From Butyrivibrio sp. (GTDB taxonomy: Bacteria > Bacillota > Clostridia > Lachnospirales > Lachnospiraceae), in the NCBI GenBank assembly GCA_024688095.1, contig JAILEJ010000301.1, positions 1 through 8,615 on the forward strand: DNA of 8,615 bases. The letters run 5' to 3'. Below are positions 4,929 through 8,615 of the stretch, piece by piece (the stretch's first letter is position 1; each line of letters opens with the position of its first letter). The notes beneath the pieces were generated by a model. It did not search any database and was not told where the DNA came from. It saw nothing but the letters and a program-made list of their open reading frames with translations. The position numbers and the translations under genes are program-made.

Positions 4929-5774
4929 ATGAGACCTGTTTACGAAGAAATATCAGCCAATTTAGAAATATTTTATAAAACATCCACACATGTGAGTCCT
5001 CATTTGCACAAAGCCTTAGAGATGGTTTATGTAACTGCAGGTACACTGGAGGTAGGCATCGGTCAAAACCTGTATCATATGAATAAGGGTGATTTTGCAA
5101 CTATATTTCCTGGACTAATACATCATTACCAGGTTTTTGACTCAAATCCTTGCAGAGCTGTATATATTCTTGTTGATCCAGCTTTATGTGGCATATATTC
5201 TGATACAATTCAAAATTTATGTCCTGAAACACCAGTAATTGAAGCAAAAAAGCTGCATCCTGATGTAGAGTATTCTGTGGCAAGTTTACTCCAAAATTTC
5301 GCAAAGGATCATTCTTCAGATTCAGCATTTATTTCTAATCAGACAAAGCCAGAATCAAATATGCTAAATCAGGCATTTGTTCAGATTATTATGTCCAGAT
5401 GCTTTCCTTTGTATAACATGGTGGACAGATCAAACTTTAGCAGTGACGATATTATTTTCAGAACTGTTTCTTACATTTCAGCTCATTATATAGAAGATAT
5501 ATCTCTAACTTCTGTTGCAAAAGCTCTATATATAAGCCCATATACTTTGTCAAGAGTTTTTTCCGGGACTTTCCATACTAATTTTAATTCATACCTGAAT
5601 GAAATAAGATTGGAACAAGCAGTAAAAATACTTCAATATACAGATGATTCAATTACAGATGCCTATTTAAATGCAGGCTTTGAATCACAAAGAACCTTTA
5701 ACAGAGTGTTTAAAGAAAGATATCATATTTCTCCAAGAGAATTTCGAAAAAATCAAACTACTGATCAAAAATAA
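4929..5774 (+). CDS. AraC-family transcriptional regulator
   Basis: DNA-binding regulator of 281 residues, the usual size for two-domain AraC proteins. The N-terminal half resembles the AraC cupin ligand domain (about residues 20-90: HLHKALEMVYVTAGTLEVG, then KGDFATIFPGLIHHY). The C-terminal half is a double helix-turn-helix: first helix pair ISLTSVAKALYISPYTLSRVF (191-211), second from SITDAYLNAGFESQRTF to HISPREFRK (241-274), with the family's GF and F..VFK pattern intact. The ATG at 4929 is preceded by TGGAG seven nt upstream; a TTG at 4887 has no ribosome site. No signal peptide or membrane segment is seen. The ligand is not predictable; such cupin domains often bind sugars or small metabolites. 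Targets may include its divergent neighbour (29-codon ORF) or itself. No sugar-utilisation genes lie beside it, which is unlike many AraC-type loci. Confidence 0.9.
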   Translation: MRPVYEEISANLEIFYKTSTHVSPHLHKALEMVYVTAGTLEVGIGQNLYHMNKGDFATIFPGLIHHYQVFDSNPCRAVYILVDPALCGIYSDTIQNLCPETPVIEAKKLHPDVEYSVASLLQNFAKDHSSDSAFISNQTKPESNMLNQAFVQIIMSRCFPLYNMVDRSNFSSDDIIFRTVSYISAHYIEDISLTSVAKALYISPYTLSRVFSGTFHTNFNSYLNEIRLEQAVKILQYTDDSITDAYLNAGFESQRTFNRVFKERYHISPREFRKNQTTDQK

Positions 5775-5781
5775 TTACTTC

Positions 5782-5805
5782 ATTGATTTTCCAATAAAAA
5801 TCAAT
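5782..5805. repeat. AT-rich inverted repeat after the AraC-family gene
   Basis: ATTGATTTT (5782-5790) and AAAATCAAT (5797-5805) form a perfect nine-pair stem with a six-base loop, seven nt after the regulator's stop codon. No T run follows, so it is a poor terminator; it may protect the 3' end or be chance in AT-rich DNA. Confidence 0.35.
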
Positions 5806-5840
5806 AATCTATGACTTTTTGTCACTCCTTTCTAGGAATC

Positions 5841-5875
5841 AAAAAAATCGGATGGAATAAATTCCATCCGATTTT
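5841..5875. terminator. Bidirectional Rho-independent terminator between AraC-family gene and eno
   Basis: Perfect 15-nt arms (5844-5858 and 5861-5875), with core ATCGGATGGAAT, form a strong hairpin. The leftward RNA ends with seven U (5841-5847), ideal for enolase, whose stop lies 22 nt away; the rightward RNA has only TTTT then AATAA, so it also serves the regulator gene but less well. Confidence 0.9.
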
Positions 5876-5896
5876 AATAATCTTAATTATATAAAA

Positions 5897-7198
5897 TTAT
5901 TTCTTAATATTGAAAGCAGCCTTTCCTGGGAACTCAGCTGAAGCTCCAAGAGCCTCTTCAATTCTAAGAAGCTGGTTGTACTTAGCTACACGCTCAGATC
6001 TTGAAGGAGCACCTGTCTTAATCTGTCCAGCGTTAAGAGCTACAGCAAGATCAGCGATTGTTGTATCTTCTGTCTCACCTGATCTGTGTGATACGATTGC
6101 TGTATAGTGAGCCTTGTGTGCCATCTTGATAGCATCAAGTGTCTCAGAAATAGAACCAATCTGGTTAACCTTGATAAGAATAGAGTTACCAGCACCAAGC
6201 TCGATACCCTTCTTAAGTCTCTCTGTATTAGTAACGAATAAATCATCACCAACGAGCTGTACCTTATCACCGATTTCAGCTGTCATCTTCTTCCAGCCTT
6301 CCCAGTCTTCTTCATCAAGACCATCTTCGATTGAGTAGATAGGATACTTCTCAACAAGGCTCTTCCAGTGAGCAATAAGCTCGTCTGATGTAAAGTCTTT
6401 TCCTGACTTTGGCTGATGATAGAATCCAACACCCTTATCGCTCTTCCATTCTGATGAAGCAGCGTCCATAGCGATAACGAAATCTTTTCCTGGCTCATAA
6501 CCAGCATCCTTAATAGCCTGAAGAATATGCTCGATTGTATCTTCATCACTGTCAAGGTTAGGAGCGAAACCACCTTCATCACCTACAGCTGTTGTGTTGC
6601 CTTCCTTCTTAAGAAGAGCCTGAAGTGCATGGAATACTTCTGTACACCACTGAAGACCTTCTCTGAATGAAGATGCACCTGCTGGCATGATCATGAATTC
6701 CTGTGTATCTACTGAGTTAGTAGCATGAGCACCACCATTGAGGATGTTCATCATTGGAAGTGGAAGCTTTGTTCCGTTAACTCCACCAAAGAATCTATAT
6801 AGAGGAATATCAAGTGAAGCAGCAGCAGCCTTGCAGCAAGCAATTGAAACTGCAAGAATAGCGTTAGCACCAAGATTCTTCTTGTTTGGTGTTCCGTCAG
6901 CCTTAATCATAGCTGCATCGATAGCATAGATATCAGAAGCATCCATACCAACAAGAATATCATTGATTGTTGTATTGATATTCTCAACTGCCTTTGATAC
7001 ACCCTTTCCACCAAATTTAGACTTGTCACCGTCTCTAAGCTCATGAGCTTCGAACTGACCTGTTGATGCACCACTTGGTGAAGCACCAAATCCTACAGTA
7101 CCATCAGCAAGATGTACCTCAGCCTCAACTGTTGGGTTACCTCTTGAATCAATGATTTCTCTTCCGATGACTTTTTCAATCTGTAAATAGTCCTTCAT
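5897..7198 (-). CDS. eno: Enolase (phosphopyruvate hydratase)
   Basis: Cytoplasmic Mg-dependent enzyme (EC 4.2.1.11) that converts 2-phosphoglycerate to phosphoenolpyruvate in glycolysis. The 433 residues match the bacterial family. The N-terminal domain carries the DSRGNPTVE motif (17-25) and the S42 loop PSGASTG. In the TIM-barrel domain H158, E208 (general acid, GDEGG), Mg ligands D245, E291 and D318, catalytic K343 in the LIKVNQIGSISET signature, SHRSGETEDTT (370-380) and K394 are all present, so the enzyme should be active. The ATG at 7198 has AAGGAGGT five nt upstream, the strongest ribosome site in the window, suiting a highly expressed gene. It is transcribed alone from a promoter at 7268-7296 and ends at the hairpin at 5841-5875. 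It is not clustered with other glycolytic genes (gap, pgk, tpi, pgm), at least within this window. Confidence 0.98.
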   Translation of the reverse strand: MKDYLQIEKVIGREIIDSRGNPTVEAEVHLADGTVGFGASPSGASTGQFEAHELRDGDKSKFGGKGVSKAVENINTTINDILVGMDASDIYAIDAAMIKADGTPNKKNLGANAILAVSIACCKAAAASLDIPLYRFFGGVNGTKLPLPMMNILNGGAHATNSVDTQEFMIMPAGASSFREGLQWCTEVFHALQALLKKEGNTTAVGDEGGFAPNLDSDEDTIEHILQAIKDAGYEPGKDFVIAMDAASSEWKSDKGVGFYHQPKSGKDFTSDELIAHWKSLVEKYPIYSIEDGLDEEDWEGWKKMTAEIGDKVQLVGDDLFVTNTERLKKGIELGAGNSILIKVNQIGSISETLDAIKMAHKAHYTAIVSHRSGETEDTTIADLAVALNAGQIKTGAPSRSERVAKYNQLLRIEEALGASAEFPGKAAFNIKK

Positions 7199-7214
7199 GT
7201 ATTACCTCCTTGAA

Positions 7215-7231
7215 TTTATATCACATATAAA
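7215..7231. repeat. AT-rich inverted repeat just upstream of the eno ribosome site
   Basis: TTTATAT (7215-7221) and ATATAAA (7225-7231) are perfect inverted arms around CAC. In the eno mRNA this would be a weak A-U stem ending a few bases before AAGGAGGT. It may keep the site free of other structure, or be chance. Confidence 0.3.
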
Positions 7232-7232
7232 A

Positions 7233-7268
7233 TTTTAGATGCAGAATTTGAGAACCCTGCATCTAAAA
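7233..7268 (-). promoter_or_regulatory. Stem-loop at the predicted 5' end of eno mRNA
   Basis: TTTTAGATGCAG (7233-7244) and CTGCATCTAAAA (7257-7268) are perfect 12-bp inverted arms with a 12-nt loop. The eno -10 box overlaps the outer end, and the predicted start (near 7261) falls in the arm, so the mRNA would begin with the core GATGCAG hairpin. It could stabilise the eno message. Only AAAATTTTATA follows, so it would be a weak terminator for the MATE gene whose stop is 46 nt upstream. Confidence 0.55.
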
Positions 7269-7296
7269 ATATATCACACTGTGAAATTCTATTCAA
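7268..7296 (-). promoter_or_regulatory. Extended -10 promoter of eno with palindrome in spacer
   Basis: On the minus strand TTGAAT (7291-7296), a 17-nt spacer and TATATT (7268-7273) with the extended TG form a good SigA promoter. The spacer holds the perfect palindrome TCACA-C-TGTGA (7274-7284), and TTCAATTGAA (7292-7301) overlaps the -35. Either could be an operator; neither fits the usual Rex or CcpA consensus. Confidence 0.7.
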
Positions 7297-7313
7297 TTGA
7301 ATTTTGTTATATT

Positions 7314-8615
7314 TTATAAAGTATCTACTATTTCTTTGTGAACTTTTTTATAAAAAATAAATGAAACTGTCAGAGAAACAACCTCTGCTATCGGAAATGA
7401 CAGCCATACAAGGTTTAAATTACCTGAAAGTGAAAGCAGCCATGCTACAGGAATAAGTACTGCAAGCTGTCTTGCAACAGAAACTATCAATGAATATATA
7501 CTCTTTGCAAATGCCTGGAATACTGAACCCATTACAATACTAAGTGCTGCAAGCGGAAAATGAATTGCAATAATTCGAAGTGCCGGTTCACCTATAACAA
7601 TCATATCTTCTGATGCATTGAACAATCTCAATAGAACTCCTGGAACAAGTTCAAATATAAGCATACCAACTATCATTATTGAAAGTGCAAGCATAAATGC
7701 GAAATTCAGTGCCTCTTTTATCCTGTCTCTTTTTCTTGCCCCATAATTATATGCAATAACAGGAATAACTCCATTATTAAGGCCAAAGATTGGCATAAAG
7801 AAGAAACTTTGAAGCTTAAAGTATACGCCAAATACAGCTGTTGCTGTAGTAGAAAATCCTATAAGAATCTTATTCATGGCATATGTCATTATTGATCCGA
7901 TTGACATCATAAGTACTGAAGGTATTCCAACCACATAGATTTCTTTTATAACTTCAAACTGTGGCTTAAATACCAGTTTGAATGATAGATTAATGTCCTT
8001 ATTAAATTTCACGTTCATGTATAGTCCAAGTAAAGATGCAATAACCTGTCCAAATATAGTCGCATAAGCAGCTCCGGCAACTCCAAGTTTTGGGAACCCT
8101 AATAATCCAAAAATTAGAATCGGATCCATTATTATATTGATTATCGCACCTGTCATCTGAGATATCATACTGTAAAAAGTACGCCCTGTTGACTGGAGAA
8201 GCCTCTCAAAGGTTACCTGAAAAAACACACCTATTGATAAAGTAGAAACAATTCCAAGATATGTTTCACCATATTCAATTATTTCTGGAACGCTTGTCTG
8301 TGATTTAATAAAACTCTTTGATAATAATATTCCTATTACAAGAAATATTATGTAATTTACAAAAGAAAGTAACACTGCACTGTTTGCTGCAGCATCTGAT
8401 TTATCATACTTTTTTTCTCCAAGTGCTCTTGAAAGAATTGAATTCACACCAACTCCCGTTCCGGAAGCAAGTGCAATGATCAGATTCTGCATTGGAAATG
8501 CCAGTGTTACTGCTGTAAGTGCATTTTCATTTATCTGTGCCACAAAAATACTGTCTACAATATTATAAAGTGCCTGAACAAGCATAGACGCCATCATCGG
8601 TAGCGACATAGTAAT
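7314..8615 (-). CDS. MATE-family efflux transporter (N-terminus cut by window edge)
   Basis: Inner-membrane multidrug/toxin exporter (COG0534), driven by a sodium or proton gradient. 433 residues are visible out of the usual 440-460. The frame is open to the right edge, and the first Met (codon at 8607-8609, in the segment ITMSLPMMASM) is at the position of an internal residue in homologues, so the true start lies outside. The first helix ends with the family pattern ALYNIVDSIFV; two MatE repeats follow (roughly the first 140 visible residues and residues 225-390), giving about 12 hydrophobic segments in all. Conserved-looking turns include LASGTGVGVNSILSRALGEKK and its second-half partner IPVIAYNYGARKRDRI. 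It resembles the MepA/NorM-like branch common in Clostridia; substrate cannot be told. The stop at 7314 is about 115 nt before eno, which has its own promoter. Confidence 0.92.
   Translation of the reverse strand: MTMSLPMMASMLVQALYNIVDSIFVAQINENALTAVTLAFPMQNLIIALASGTGVGVNSILSRALGEKKYDKSDAAANSAVLLSFVNYIIFLVIGILLSKSFIKSQTSVPEIIEYGETYLGIVSTLSIGVFFQVTFERLLQSTGRTFYSMISQMTGAIINIIMDPILIFGLLGFPKLGVAGAAYATIFGQVIASLLGLYMNVKFNKDINLSFKLVFKPQFEVIKEIYVVGIPSVLMMSIGSIMTYAMNKILIGFSTTATAVFGVYFKLQSFFFMPIFGLNNGVIPVIAYNYGARKRDRIKEALNFAFMLALSIMIVGMLIFELVPGVLLRLFNASEDMIVIGEPALRIIAIHFPLAALSIVMGSVFQAFAKSIYSLIVSVARQLAVLIPVAWLLSLSGNLNLVWLSFPIAEVVSLTVSFIFYKKVHKEIVDTL

Noticed and set aside
7274..7284. TCACACTGTGA as a Rex or CRP site
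   Set aside because: Half-site order and spacing differ from Rex (TTGTGA-N-TCACAA) and CRP (TGTGA-N6-TCACA), so only a generic palindrome is claimed.

Overview
The window is AT-rich, with Gram-positive-type Shine-Dalgarno sites (AAGGAGG), SigA-like promoters and Rho-independent terminators. The gene content (meso-diaminopimelate dehydrogenase, L-lactate dehydrogenase, enolase, a MATE exporter, an AraC regulator and a TauA/SsuA-type lipoprotein) points to a fermentative anaerobic Firmicute, most likely a Lachnospiraceae-like Clostridium relative. This placement is inferred from style and content; no rRNA or marker gene is present to fix it.

Layout. Positions 1-2952 read leftward: a diaminopimelate dehydrogenase gene (ddh, 1969-2952) with its own promoter, then an ABC uptake lipoprotein (685-1905) and its permease (from 653, running off the left edge). 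These probably form one transcript. Positions 2953-3281 are an AT-rich divergent control region without a gene. L-lactate dehydrogenase (3282-4235) reads rightward and converges on a leftward 65-residue protein of unknown function (4263-4460). The best terminator for ldh lies inside that convergent gene.

Positions 4461-4928 look intergenic but hold a separate leftward unit: a 29-codon ORF with an excellent ribosome site (4635-4724), followed by two leftward terminator hairpins. A rightward AraC-family regulator (4929-5774) is divergent from it. A strong bidirectional hairpin (5841-5875) separates the regulator from leftward enolase (5897-7198). Enolase has its own promoter, and its mRNA probably starts with a stem-loop. 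A leftward MATE exporter (7314 to beyond 8615) is cut by the right edge.

Functionally, enolase and lactate dehydrogenase are lower glycolysis and pyruvate reduction; Ddh makes meso-DAP/lysine in a single step; the ABC genes import an unidentified small solute; the MATE protein exports cations or drugs. Apart from ddh and the ABC genes, each gene seems to be its own transcription unit. I found no mobile element, CRISPR, rRNA or tRNA. The least ordinary parts are the 29-residue ORF with its AraC neighbour, the ldh terminator embedded in an antisense gene, and the in-frame 36-bp repeats in the lipoprotein linker.
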